This document shows, piece after piece, positions 43,426 through 52,629 of a stretch of DNA of 64,000 nt. Within the stretch, counting starts at the first letter, position 1. Every line of letters starts with the position of its first letter. Under the pieces are notes generated by a model, which did no database searches, was not told the origin of the DNA, and saw only the letters and a list, made by a program, of their open reading frames with translations. The DNA comes from Acidiflorens sp963841945 (GTDB taxonomy: Bacteria; Acidobacteriota; Terriglobia; Terriglobales; Acidobacteriaceae). The position numbers were made by a program, and so were the translations under genes. Location of the stretch: contig CAWJFC010000005.1 in assembly GCA_963841945.1 (NCBI GenBank), positions 372,001-436,000 on the forward strand. The letters run 5' to 3'.

Positions 43426-46400
43426 ATGGCGTTCGGTTTTGGCTTTAGCAAACAGAAGGTCCTCAGCGCCGCGGAGAAATTCGTGCAGCAGGGCAAACTG
43501 CAGAACGCCATTGCTGAGTACGAAAAAATCCGCAAGCACGATGACAAAGACCTTACCGTCATCAACACGATTGGCGATCTGTACTCCCGCCTGGGAGACA
43601 GCGAGAAGGCCATCGAGTGCTTCAAAACCGTGGGGGATGCCTATGCCGCACAGGGTTTCACGGTCAAGGGCATCGCGATGTACAAGAAGATCACCAAGCT
43701 CGCTCCGAGCGTGGATGGATCGCTGAAACTGGCCGAACTTTACACCCAACAAGGATTGTTTAACGACGCGCGCGCGCAGTATCTGCAGGTCGCCGAAGAC
43801 TTCATGAAGAGCGGCGATCTGGATCAGGCAATCCGGCTCTTCCAGAAGGTCCTCGAAATGGACCCGGAAAACGTGCCGATGCGTATCAAGCTGGCCGAGG
43901 TTTACATCCGGCGCGGCAAGAAAAAAGAAGCGTGGGAGATTTTCAGCGCGGCAGCTGAGGCGCTGCGCAGTCGCGGATCGCTGGCGGCCGCCGAAGATAT
44001 TCTGCAGCGCATGCTGCAGCTCGATCCGGGAAACAGTTACGTTCTGCTGATGCGCGGGAAAGGGGCGCTCGAGAGCGGCGATGCCAAAGGCGCCATCGAA
44101 TATCTCGAGAAAGCATCGGATATCGATTCGCATCCCGAAGGGCTGCGCGATCTGCTGAAGGCCTACCTCGAAAGCGGCGAACTCGGCAAGGCCAAGCCGC
44201 TTGCCGAGAAGCTCTTGACGGTGCACAACGACTGCGAGGGGCTGTTTCTTCTCGCCGAGGCGGCAGCGCGGTTCGGGCATCCGGGCGAGGCGCTGGAAAT
44301 CTACACGAAGCACGCCGATCGCATGCTGGCGACCGATTCAACCAAGCTCCTGGCTAACCTGCACAGCCTGATCGCACAGGTGCGCGACGATGCGGGCGCG
44401 CTCGAAATCGTGATGGATCTGCTGAAGAAATCGGGCGAGAGTACGCACGTAAATGAAGTGGCCGAACTGCTGGCGCATGCCTCGGTCAAAAGCGGCAATC
44501 TGGAGCGGGCGAAGGAACTGTATGCGGTTTTGGCGAAAGACGAGCCGCAGAACGCGCTCCACATGCAGAACTATCAACAGGTGGCGGACCGGATGACGGG
44601 AACGTCGCCATCGGCGGCGTCTTCGAATTCGATAACGGCGGAAGAGGGAGCGCTGATCGTCGAAGAGCTGGAAGCGACTGCCCCGATGGTTGACCAGACG
44701 TACGCGGATGACATTGCCATCGCGGTGCGCTCGGCCGTCACGGAAGCCGACCTGTTCCTCTCGTATAACTTGCCGGAAAAAGCTCTGGCGCCGCTGCTGG
44801 GAGTTTTGCCGCAGGCGCCGCAGGATGTGCGCCTCAATCAGCGCCTGGCTGGGCTGCACACGCGCGCCAAGCGATTTGCGGAGGCAGCAGTTTGTTGCCG
44901 CACGCTCGAGACGGCCTATCACGATGCCGGCTTTCCCGATGAGGCTTTGCGCTACGGTGAACTGGCTACCCGCTACGAGCAGAGTGCGTTGGCCAGCGCC
45001 GGACAGAGCGCGCCGCAAGAAGTTGCCGCGGCCGCGGGAGCGCCGGCTCATTCCGCGTCTATGGCTGCGGCGTGGCCAACCGCTTCCGCCCATGCTCACG
45101 AGACGCCATTTGAAGTTTCCGCCGCGCCCGAGTTCTCAATGCCGGAAATGGACGTGCACGCGGATGTGGATGCGGACGTTCACGCCGAACGGCACGCGGA
45201 CCTGCACACCGAGTCACAGGATCTCTCCTCCGAGTGGGAGACTCTTACGGTAGACGAGTCGGTTGCGGATGAGGCCGTCGCCAAAACCGAGGACGAAATT
45301 TCCGCCAGCGTCGGCGGTGGAACGGCCGAGGCGGACGAAGACGCGAGTTCGAATCCTGAAATTGCCGAGACGGTCGACGAGATCAAGTTCTATCTCGAGC
45401 ACTTCATGGCCGATCAGGCGCGCTCGGCATTTGAAAAATTGCAGACGCTGACGCGCAGTGCTGCTGTGCTCGACCCTCTGCGGGCCGAGATGGAAAAGGG
45501 TTCGAAACCGGCTGACGAGCCGGAGGTGGAAATTTCCGAGATTGAAGCCGCGGACGTAGAGAACTTTGAGGTGGAAGCCGCAGCTCCCGAGGCGGCTGAG
45601 TTCGCGGCCTTGCCCGAACTGACATCGCACCTCGAGCCCGCGGACGATGCGCACTCCGCCCATGCCTACGCGGAGAGCGCCGGTGCCGAAGTAGAGCCCG
45701 CGAATCTGATCGATGCTCCCGAGCCTGTACATGCCGAGTTGGAGACTGCCGCACATGCCCCGGCGTTTGCGGTGGAAGCGTCCGATGCAGCCGGGCAGGA
45801 AAGTATCGCCGAGGCTGTGCATGGGGGCGAACTCGAACATGCAGTCGAGCCTGAGCATGCGGTCGAGATGGCGCATTCTTCCGATGCGCACGCCGAGGTA
45901 CACGACGAAGTGCATGCCGACGAGATCGCGCATGAGCCAGTTCATCCGGCAGAACCCGTGCCGTCCGCTGAACCGGTGCATGCCGGGACGCATGCGGAGC
46001 CAGATGCGCTGACCTCGCTGGTCGCAGACCTCGAGGCGTCAATTCCGGATGTATTTCCAACCGCGCCTCCCGTGGTTGCCGAGCCTCACGATGCGAAGAG
46101 TGTGGCTGCGGCCACGGAGACGAAGACCGCTCACGAAAAATTTGCTGGTTGGCCGGTCGCGCATCCCGCGCCGGAATCCGATCCACACTCCGGAGCGACC
46201 GCCTACGCCAGCACGGCTCCCGTAATAGAGGACGCGCCAGCCGTTGCATCAAGCGCAGCGGCGGCAGCTTCCGGAACAACCTTCACGGGCAGGCCCTCGC
46301 GTTCGTCGCCAACGGACGCTGGCGCTGCCAATGTTGACCTCTCGGAGATGTTCAGCGAGTTGCGGCACGAACTCGAAGAAGAGGCGAGCGCAGGCGACGA

Positions 46401-46779
46401 CGATCCTGAGACACACTACAACATGGGCGTTGCCTTCCGTGAGATGGGCTTGCTCGACGAAGCCATCGCCGAACTGCAGCGCGTCTGCACCGCTATCGAC
46501 CGCGGGCATGCGTTCTCGCAGAGCATTCAGACCTACACTTGGCTGGCGCAATGCTTCCTCGACAAGGGAGTGCCCGACGCTGCCATTCGATGGTACGAAA
46601 AGGCTCTGAACATTCCCGGGCTCGACAACGAATCGCGCCTGGCGCTGCACTACGAGCTCGGAGCGGCCTGCGAGCAGGCGCATAACAAGCCGCAGGCGTT
46701 GCAGCATTTCACCTACGTTTTCGGCGCCAACATCGATTATCGCGATGTAGCCGAGCGCATTCAGGCTCTATCGTCGTAA
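43426..46779 (+). CDS. Large TPR protein with His/Ala/Glu-rich centre
   Basis: The 1117-residue product starts at the ATG at 43426 (MAFGFGFSKQKVLSAAEKFV); the open frame upstream is repeat DNA. The N-terminal 550 residues are about a dozen TPR units (GKLQNAIAEYEKIRKHDD, GDLDQAIRLFQKVLEMDPEN and so on). Residues about 590-1000 are acidic and of low complexity, with many HA, HAE, EPVHA and DVHAD repeats that may bind metal. The C-terminal 130 residues return to TPR (DPETHYNMGVAFREMGLLDE, LALHYELGAACEQAHNKPQA). No signal peptide. A cytoplasmic scaffold is likely; similar proteins occur near gliding or type IV pilus genes in other phyla, but nothing here supports that link. Confidence 0.85.
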   Translation: MAFGFGFSKQKVLSAAEKFVQQGKLQNAIAEYEKIRKHDDKDLTVINTIGDLYSRLGDSEKAIECFKTVGDAYAAQGFTVKGIAMYKKITKLAPSVDGSLKLAELYTQQGLFNDARAQYLQVAEDFMKSGDLDQAIRLFQKVLEMDPENVPMRIKLAEVYIRRGKKKEAWEIFSAAAEALRSRGSLAAAEDILQRMLQLDPGNSYVLLMRGKGALESGDAKGAIEYLEKASDIDSHPEGLRDLLKAYLESGELGKAKPLAEKLLTVHNDCEGLFLLAEAAARFGHPGEALEIYTKHADRMLATDSTKLLANLHSLIAQVRDDAGALEIVMDLLKKSGESTHVNEVAELLAHASVKSGNLERAKELYAVLAKDEPQNALHMQNYQQVADRMTGTSPSAASSNSITAEEGALIVEELEATAPMVDQTYADDIAIAVRSAVTEADLFLSYNLPEKALAPLLGVLPQAPQDVRLNQRLAGLHTRAKRFAEAAVCCRTLETAYHDAGFPDEALRYGELATRYEQSALASAGQSAPQEVAAAAGAPAHSASMAAAWPTASAHAHETPFEVSAAPEFSMPEMDVHADVDADVHAERHADLHTESQDLSSEWETLTVDESVADEAVAKTEDEISASVGGGTAEADEDASSNPEIAETVDEIKFYLEHFMADQARSAFEKLQTLTRSAAVLDPLRAEMEKGSKPADEPEVEISEIEAADVENFEVEAAAPEAAEFAALPELTSHLEPADDAHSAHAYAESAGAEVEPANLIDAPEPVHAELETAAHAPAFAVEASDAAGQESIAEAVHGGELEHAVEPEHAVEMAHSSDAHAEVHDEVHADEIAHEPVHPAEPVPSAEPVHAGTHAEPDALTSLVADLEASIPDVFPTAPPVVAEPHDAKSVAAATETKTAHEKFAGWPVAHPAPESDPHSGATAYASTAPVIEDAPAVASSAAAAASGTTFTGRPSRSSPTDAGAANVDLSEMFSELRHELEEEASAGDDDPETHYNMGVAFREMGLLDEAIAELQRVCTAIDRGHAFSQSIQTYTWLAQCFLDKGVPDAAIRWYEKALNIPGLDNESRLALHYELGAACEQAHNKPQALQHFTYVFGANIDYRDVAERIQALSS

Positions 46780-46845
46780 AATCGAACGAGTGGGTCTGGC
46801 GTGCGCAGCGGATGGATAGTATGATCCCTCTGGTTTCAGCTACCG

Positions 46846-46950
46846 GACGATCTTTTGTCTAACCAGCTTTTGCCTAGCGAGCTTTTGTCTGGCGAGCTTT
46901 TGTCTGGCGAGCTTTTGTCTGGCGATCTTTTGTCTGGCGATCTTGCCGAG
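46846..46950. repeat. Phased 15-bp direct repeat (GGCGATCTTTTGTCT) in a leader
   Basis: Seven consecutive 15-bp units, four of them nearly identical (GGCGAGCTTTTGTCT / GGCGATCTTTTGTCT), with weaker copies continuing to about 46995. They precede the small membrane-protein gene. The unit is close to that at 60531-60636. Confidence 0.9.
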
Positions 46951-47018
46951 CGATCTTTTGCAGAACGGCCTTCGCAGGACGATCATTGCAGGACGACCAC
47001 CCCACGACGACGCATGCA

Positions 47019-47420
47019 ATGATCTCCGATCCTAAACTCCCTTTTGAAAGCGCGACCGCGGGCGTGGAGATGCACTCCGAGGTGCCGGGTGATGCCGCTC
47101 CCTCCTCCGCAGCTCCTTCCGAGCCGCCGCGAACCGATGCGCCGGTGCGTGGGCACTCTTCGCGGCGGGCGATTTCTACCTTGCAACTTTGGGCACGCCG
47201 CTTCGGAGTGTTGTTCTTCGTGTTCCTCTGCGCGACGGTCGGGGTGATGTTGATGATCGTGCCCTGGCGTCCGGAGTGGTCGGAAAACCCGTTGCTGCTG
47301 TCTTATCCCGCGCTGCACGATCTGGTAGCGAGCGGCTTCACGCGGGGACTCGTCACCGGACTCGGGTTGCTCAACGTTTGGATCGGTTTCTGGGAAGCGT
47401 TGCAGTACCGGGAAGATTGA
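47019..47420 (+). CDS. Small membrane protein of unknown function
   Basis: The 133-residue product (ATG at 47019; a TTG at 46986 in frame is less likely) has a disordered Pro/Ser-rich N terminus of about 55 residues, two transmembrane helices (FGVLFFVFLCATVGVMLMIV and GFTRGLVTGLGLLNVWIGFW) joined by a short loop with WRPEWSENPLLL, and a short C-terminal tail. Family not recognised. It is followed by the LOG-family gene on the same strand after 154 bp. Confidence 0.7.
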   Translation: MISDPKLPFESATAGVEMHSEVPGDAAPSSAAPSEPPRTDAPVRGHSSRRAISTLQLWARRFGVLFFVFLCATVGVMLMIVPWRPEWSENPLLLSYPALHDLVASGFTRGLVTGLGLLNVWIGFWEALQYRED

Positions 47421-47423
47421 GGC

Positions 47424-47566
47424 AGTCGTTGGTCGCTCGGCGTTAGTCGTTGGCGATTAGCTCTGGCGAGAGCGGAGAAATCAACAACCAGCAAAAGAGA
47501 ACCAAGGACAAAGCAAAAAGAACGAAGTTGAAGGGCCAACGACCAAACACTAACGACTAACGACGG
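47424..47566. repeat. CGTTAGTCGTTGG-type inverted repeat
   Basis: GTCGTTGGTCGCTCGGCGTTAGTCGTTGGC (start) and GCCAACGACCAAACACTAACGACTAACGAC (end) are near reverse complements enclosing about 75 bp, filling the spacer before the LOG-family gene. Confidence 0.7.
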
Positions 47567-47574
47567 ATTCTCTT

Positions 47575-48456
47575 ATGACTGAACCGAAGCTGAAGTCCGC
47601 GCCTCTGGCTTACCAGAACGAGCCGTTCATCAACAGTCCGGATGGCCGAATCCTCCGCTTGCTCTCCGAGTACATCGAACCGCTGGCGCGCTTCCGGCGT
47701 GAGCAGATTCAGGACACGGTTGTGTTCTTCGGCTCGGCCCGGGTACAGAGCCGGGACGCGGCCGACACCCACCTGAATGGCGTGCGTGGCGATGCCGCCA
47801 AACTTGCGGCCGCGGAGCAGGCGCTGAAGCGGGCTGAGGCGGCGGTCGACATGGCGCGCTATTACGAAGACGCGCGCCGCCTTGCCTATATGCTTACCGA
47901 GTGGTCGGCGCACATTCCGGCGCGGCGCCATCGTTTTGTTGTCACCACCGGCGGAGGGCCCGGCATCATGGAGGCCGCTAATCTGGGCGCGCACGAAGCC
48001 GGAGGCAAGACCATCGGCCTCAACATCAATCTTCCTTTCGAGCAGTTTCCGAATCCCTACATCACGCCCTCGCTCAACTTCGAGTTTCACTACTTTTTCA
48101 TGCGCAAGTTCTGGTTTGCCTATCTGGCGAAGGCGCTTGTGATCTTCCCGGGTGGTTTTGGAACGCTGGACGAGCTTTTCGAAATCCTCACGCTCGCGCA
48201 GACCGAAAAACTTGCTAAAAAAATTGTCGTGGTTATCTACGGCACGGAGTATTGGAAGAAGATCATGAACTTCGACGCCATGGCCGACGCTGGAGTCATC
48301 TCATCCGCCGACCTCGATCTGATCAAATTTTGCGATTCGCCGGAGGAAAGCTTCGAGTTCCTGAAGGAAAATCTGACTCGCTACCATCTCGGACCGCAAC
48401 AACCGAAACGCACGGCAGAGGCGGCTACGCCGGAGATCGCCAAGACGCGGCCGTAG
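47575..48456 (+). CDS. LOG family (TIGR00730) protein
   Basis: A 293-residue member of the LOG / lysine decarboxylase-like family. Plant and some bacterial LOG proteins hydrolyse cytokinin riboside monophosphates; bacterial homologues cleave nucleotide monophosphates such as AMP. The Rossmann-like domain (about 90-265) has the VTTGGGPGIMEAANLGA and FPGGFGTLDELFEILT motifs with the predicted catalytic Arg and Glu. The first 85 residues are an extended N terminus with VVFFGSARVQS. The C-terminal 25 residues look disordered. The start has no strong Shine-Dalgarno. Confidence 0.9.
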   Translation: MTEPKLKSAPLAYQNEPFINSPDGRILRLLSEYIEPLARFRREQIQDTVVFFGSARVQSRDAADTHLNGVRGDAAKLAAAEQALKRAEAAVDMARYYEDARRLAYMLTEWSAHIPARRHRFVVTTGGGPGIMEAANLGAHEAGGKTIGLNINLPFEQFPNPYITPSLNFEFHYFFMRKFWFAYLAKALVIFPGGFGTLDELFEILTLAQTEKLAKKIVVVIYGTEYWKKIMNFDAMADAGVISSADLDLIKFCDSPEESFEFLKENLTRYHLGPQQPKRTAEAATPEIAKTRP

Positions 48457-48586
48457 CAAGGCGCACCCCACGACGCGCCTTAAAAGGAACTTCGCGGCCT
48501 CTGCTTCCGTATACATTTGTGCGCGTATAGTGCTGGGGATGGACCAGCCGCGCACTCACGTAGATTCCTGGAGCCGGATAACTAAT

Positions 48587-49963
48587 ATGACTGTGCGTAG
48601 GACCGCATCTCTTCTCGTCAGTTTCATTCTCTTGATTTCGGCCTTGGCCGTTGCGCAGCCGCCCGGCCCCAACGAAATGCCGTCGGTCGTCGTCGTTCCG
48701 GCCGCTGCCCAACCGAGCGACCACTTCGATGCCGTGGCGGCTACGAATGCCTATATGGCGCAGATTCCGCCGGAGAAGATCGAGCGCTCCAACAATTACT
48801 TTGAAGGCGGATACTGGCTGATCCTGTGGGACTTCCTGTATGGCGCGGCGATCGCGCTAGTGCTCCTCGGCACGCGCTGGTCGGCCAAAATGCGTGATCT
48901 GGCCGAGCGCATCACGCGCTTCAAGCCGATCCAGACTTTTATCTATTGGGTGCAATATCTGGTTGTTTCGACTGTTCTTGGTTTTCCGCTGGCCGCTTAC
49001 GAAGGCTACTTCCGCGAGCACAAATATGGCATGGCGACGCAAACCTTCGGACCATGGTTCGTCGATCAGCTTAAGGGATTGGCCATCGGCGTGGTGCTGG
49101 GCGGCATTCTCGTCATGCTGCTGTTTGGCGTGGTCCGGCGTTTCCCCCGCACCTGGCCAATTCTGGGCGCGGGCGTAAGTTATGTGTTCATGATTTTCGT
49201 CGTGTTCATTGCGCCCATTTTTCTCGTGCCCATCTTCAACAAGGTGACCCCGCTCAAGGATCCTAAGATTGTGGATCCGATTCTGCGCCTGGCTCGGCAA
49301 AATGGAATTCCCGCGAAAGACGTCTACACGATCGACGCCTCCCGGCAAACGACACAGATGAGCGCGAACGTGAGCGGCTTCGGTAACACCATGCGCATTA
49401 CGCTCAACGACAATCTTCTGCGCCGCGGCTCGCCCGAAGAAGTCCAGGCTGTCATGGGACACGAGATGGGCCACTACGTTCTGAACCACATTTACAAGGG
49501 CCTAACTTTCGGATTGATCATGGTCGTGGTCTTCTGGATGTATCTGTGGGGAACCATCGGCGGAGCACTCAAACGCTGGGGCCCGAAGTGGCAGATTCGC
49601 GGCATCACCGATACCGCCATCGTGCCGCTGGTGATCTTGCTGGGATCGATCTTCGGATTCGTGATCACGCCGGTCATGAATTCCTACATACGCACGCAGG
49701 AATACGAAGCGGACATGTATGGCCTCAACACCAGCCGGCAGCCCGACGGTTTCGCGCAGGCGGCGATCCACCTGGGCGAATATCGCAAGATGAATCCCGG
49801 GCCGATCGAGGAGATCATCTTCTTCGACCATCCGAGCGGCCGCAATCGAATCTATGCCGCCATGCGATGGAAGGCTGAGAATCTGAATCTATTCATGCCC
49901 GCGCAAGCAGCAGCGCCGATGGCCGCGCAGCCGGCAGCGCCCGTCGATACGAGTAACAAATAA
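48587..49963 (+). CDS. M48 family (Ste24/HtpX-like) membrane metalloprotease
   Basis: A 458-residue zinc protease of family M48, close to CAAX prenyl protease 1. A signal-like helix (TASLLVSFILLISALAVA) at the N terminus, four or so transmembrane helices in the peptidase-M48 N domain, the HExxH zinc motif HEMGH at 292-296, two further hydrophobic segments, and the third ligand glutamate in TQEYEADMYGL. Known relatives cleave membrane or misfolded proteins. The ATG at 48587 gives a good signal start; an upstream TTG/GTG frame adds 19 residues. It is followed 26 bp later by thiE. The tail is Ala/Pro-rich. Confidence 0.92.
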   Translation: MTVRRTASLLVSFILLISALAVAQPPGPNEMPSVVVVPAAAQPSDHFDAVAATNAYMAQIPPEKIERSNNYFEGGYWLILWDFLYGAAIALVLLGTRWSAKMRDLAERITRFKPIQTFIYWVQYLVVSTVLGFPLAAYEGYFREHKYGMATQTFGPWFVDQLKGLAIGVVLGGILVMLLFGVVRRFPRTWPILGAGVSYVFMIFVVFIAPIFLVPIFNKVTPLKDPKIVDPILRLARQNGIPAKDVYTIDASRQTTQMSANVSGFGNTMRITLNDNLLRRGSPEEVQAVMGHEMGHYVLNHIYKGLTFGLIMVVVFWMYLWGTIGGALKRWGPKWQIRGITDTAIVPLVILLGSIFGFVITPVMNSYIRTQEYEADMYGLNTSRQPDGFAQAAIHLGEYRKMNPGPIEEIIFFDHPSGRNRIYAAMRWKAENLNLFMPAQAAAPMAAQPAAPVDTSNK

Positions 49964-49989
49964 TGGCGGATGATGTACGCTGACAGCGG

Positions 49990-50664
49990 ATGCCTGATCG
50001 CTGTCAGCTCTATTACATTACCGATCGCTCCCAGTTTCCGGGCGACGAACTCGCGCGGAGACGGGCATTGCTCGCGAAGGTCGCCGAGGCCGCGAGTGCG
50101 GGGATCGACTATATCCAACTTCGCGAGAAAGACCTGAGCGGCCGGGAATTGGAAGCGCTCGCGCGAGAATCAGTCAATATCATTCAGAATCCGGGAAATG
50201 ATCGGAGACCGAGAACTCGCCTTCTAATCAACTCCCGCACGGATATAGCGCTCGCCGTGGGCGCAGACGGCGTGCACTTGCGTTCCGCCGATGTGTCGCC
50301 GGCGACGGTGCGATCGCTCTCGCAGAAACCGGCATCTGGCGGCTCGCCCCTTGCGCATCGCAACCTCGTCATTGCTGTCTCCGCTCACACCGCCTCGGAC
50401 GTTCGACGCGCAGCGGCTGAAGGCGCCGACTTTGTTGTCTTCGCCCCGGTCTTCGAAAAGAGAGATGCGCCTCAGTTTCAACCGACCGGCTTGTCGGCGT
50501 TACGCGAAGCGTGTACATCAAAGGTTCCGGTTTTCGCTCTGGGCGGAGTGACGGTGGAGAATGCGCCTTTGTGTCTGGCGGCGGGAGCGGCGGGCGTGGC
50601 GGGAATCCGGCTTTTTCAGGAGCAACACATCGAGGATGTCGTGGTCCGTCTTCGCTCCCGTTGA
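49990..50664 (+). CDS. thiE: Thiamine-phosphate synthase
   Basis: ThiE joins the pyrimidine and thiazole moieties of thiamine to give thiamine phosphate. The 224-residue TIM-barrel protein has the family motifs YYITDRSQ, GIDYIQLREKDLSGRELEAL, LLINSRTDIALAVGADGVHL, VIAVSAHTASDVRRAAAEGADFVVFAPVF and the C-terminal FALGGVTVENAPLCLAAGAAGVAGI. Usual length. It is 26 bp downstream of the M48 protease gene, so possibly in one transcript. No TPP riboswitch was seen upstream. It converges with the TPR gene (16-bp gap). Confidence 0.94.
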   Translation: MPDRCQLYYITDRSQFPGDELARRRALLAKVAEAASAGIDYIQLREKDLSGRELEALARESVNIIQNPGNDRRPRTRLLINSRTDIALAVGADGVHLRSADVSPATVRSLSQKPASGGSPLAHRNLVIAVSAHTASDVRRAAAEGADFVVFAPVFEKRDAPQFQPTGLSALREACTSKVPVFALGGVTVENAPLCLAAGAAGVAGIRLFQEQHIEDVVVRLRSR

Positions 50665-50680
50665 TGTAAACTGGCGGACT

Positions 50681-52570
50681 CTATTGCAGCTTGGCGTATT
50701 CGGCCTTGGCTTCGTGGAGCAGCGGCACGTCCGGGTCGGCATCCTTCCAGGCGGCGAGGAAATTCTGATACGCGATGCGGGCCTTGGCAGTGTCGCCCTC
50801 TTCCTGATAGACCCGGCCCAATTGCAGCTGCGCGATGTTGACAATCCCGTCGGGACCCATGAGGCATTTCAGATCAATAATCTTCTGGAAATCCTGCTGC
50901 GCCTCCGCATACCGGCCGAGCGCGCGATAGGCCATACCTCGCGCGAAGAGTACTCCTCCATTGGCGCGTGAATAAAGGATGGCGCTGTTGAGCAGATCGA
51001 GTGCTTTCGCGGGATCGGTCTTCGCCGAATTTGCCGGCAACAATGCAACCAGCGCCCGAATCATCGGAACGTAGACATTTTGCACCATCGTGTCATTCGG
51101 TTCGGCTCGCTGAATCTCATCGGCCAGCGCCAGCGCTCTCTGGTCCTCACGTTCCACAGCCAGGATGTTGGCGACGCCCGGTTTCACGTTAGAGTTCTGC
51201 GACAAGCGCAGCGCCTCATTCGCATCATTGAGCGCATCCGCGCGATCACCCGCCAGCGATTCCAATCCACCCATCTGCGCCTTGAGATTGGCGCGCCCCG
51301 TAAGATGCATCCGGTCGAGTGCAGATCCGGCTTGCTCGGCAAAATTGCGGGCGGCTTTCAACTGGCCGTGTGTGCCCGCCAGGCCGGCACGGAACGAGAG
51401 CACGGCATACTGCCCCTGGGGAGTGACAGCGGCCGCCTTGAGGTCCTTCTCCATCTCCGCGTCTCTTCCTTCCGACCAGTCCAGGTTCGCCTGTCCGACA
51501 TTCAGGACCTGATTCGTCGCCTTCTTTTGCAGAGCAGTGCTAAGCGTAGCGCGCGCTTCCGCGACCCGTCCCAGCCCCGCGTATGCCTGGGCCAGATTTT
51601 CATAACCACTCACCATATCCGGGTCCAGTTCCACCGCGCGCTTGGCATTGATCAAGGCATTGTCGAACTGCCCGAACTGCGAATAGATGATGGCCAGATT
51701 GTTGTAGGGAATGGGGTCGTTGGGGTATGTCTGCTTGAAAAGCTCCAGCGCCGTGATCCCCTTGTCCAGTTGCCCGCTGTCCGCGTAGTAATGCTCGGTG
51801 ATGTAGAGCTTTTCGCGCTCGCTGGCACGGTCGCGCAGTTCGAAAGCCTTCTTCCTGTTTTCCTCGGATAGCTCGTTCTGTCCCAGATTGCTATACACCG
51901 TGCCCAGGCGCGCATAGGCCATCGCAAAGTTGGGATCGAGTTCGACAGCGCGCTGGTAGTCTGGAATCGCGCCCAGTTCGTCTCCCGAGCTGTGCTTGCT
52001 GTCGCCGAGACTCAACGACTTGAGCGCCTCCAGCGATGAGGTTGTCGCCTGCGAGAGCGACATGTCGTACTTCTGAACCATGGCCAGCGATTCTCCCAAC
52101 TGGCTGCGGAGCTTCGTGGCGGCGCTGTGCAGCGCGTTAAGAACGTCCTCTTTGCGGTCGGCCTGCACCTGCTGCCGTCCCAGCGAGTCGCCCGAAGAGG
52201 CGTTGGTCGCCTCCAGCGTGATCACATATTGCCCGCCCACGCTGTCAATGTCGCCGGCAAGCATCGCCTTGATGCCGTCGCGCACGCAGATTTCGCGGCC
52301 AACCTCCGGCGTTACGCGCTCATCCGGCTTGCGCCCCATGAACTGCAGCGTCTGACGAATCTTCTGGTCGGGAAAGACGTTCAGGTAGGGCGATTGGCCA
52401 AGATCGACCGCCAGCGCTTTTTTCAGCGTGCCATCGAAAACCTGATCGGCAGTGGTGTTTACGAAGTCGGTGATCAGGATCGCGTCTCTTTCAGTGAGCG
52501 CGTGGCTGCGATGCGAGAACACAAAAGCAATGCCAGCGGCGACGAGAGCAACGACCAGCACGGGAACCAA
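50681..52570 (-). CDS. TPR protein, probably the C-terminal part of a split kinase-TPR gene
   Basis: A 629-residue reading frame. It starts at a TTG just before a transmembrane helix (VPVLVVALVAAGIAFVFSH), followed by an extracytoplasmic domain (AILITDFVNTTADQVFDGTL, FDGTLKKALAVDLGQSPYL) and TPR units from about residue 190 to the end. In Acidobacteriota this architecture is normally fused behind a serine/threonine kinase, and the kinase gene lies directly upstream in another frame. The frame is open upstream of the TTG and reads DVTAVTASGLHRRPPAPP then KKKLPGW, as expected for the juxtamembrane linker. So a one-base change near 52635 probably splits one gene. Confidence 0.8.
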   Translation of the reverse strand: MVPVLVVALVAAGIAFVFSHRSHALTERDAILITDFVNTTADQVFDGTLKKALAVDLGQSPYLNVFPDQKIRQTLQFMGRKPDERVTPEVGREICVRDGIKAMLAGDIDSVGGQYVITLEATNASSGDSLGRQQVQADRKEDVLNALHSAATKLRSQLGESLAMVQKYDMSLSQATTSSLEALKSLSLGDSKHSSGDELGAIPDYQRAVELDPNFAMAYARLGTVYSNLGQNELSEENRKKAFELRDRASEREKLYITEHYYADSGQLDKGITALELFKQTYPNDPIPYNNLAIIYSQFGQFDNALINAKRAVELDPDMVSGYENLAQAYAGLGRVAEARATLSTALQKKATNQVLNVGQANLDWSEGRDAEMEKDLKAAAVTPQGQYAVLSFRAGLAGTHGQLKAARNFAEQAGSALDRMHLTGRANLKAQMGGLESLAGDRADALNDANEALRLSQNSNVKPGVANILAVEREDQRALALADEIQRAEPNDTMVQNVYVPMIRALVALLPANSAKTDPAKALDLLNSAILYSRANGGVLFARGMAYRALGRYAEAQQDFQKIIDLKCLMGPDGIVNIAQLQLGRVYQEEGDTAKARIAYQNFLAAWKDADPDVPLLHEAKAEYAKLQ

Positions 52571-52629
52571 CCAGCCCGGCAGCTTCTTTTTCGGCGGCGC
52601 CGGTGGCCGTCGATGGAGGCCGCTGGCCG

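Noticed and set aside
46846..46950. Possible CRISPR array
   Set aside because: Units are 15 bp and contiguous, with no unique spacers, and no cas genes are nearby.
48456..49990. TPP riboswitch for thiE
   Set aside because: No THI-box-like sequence was seen, and thiE follows the protease gene by only 26 bp.
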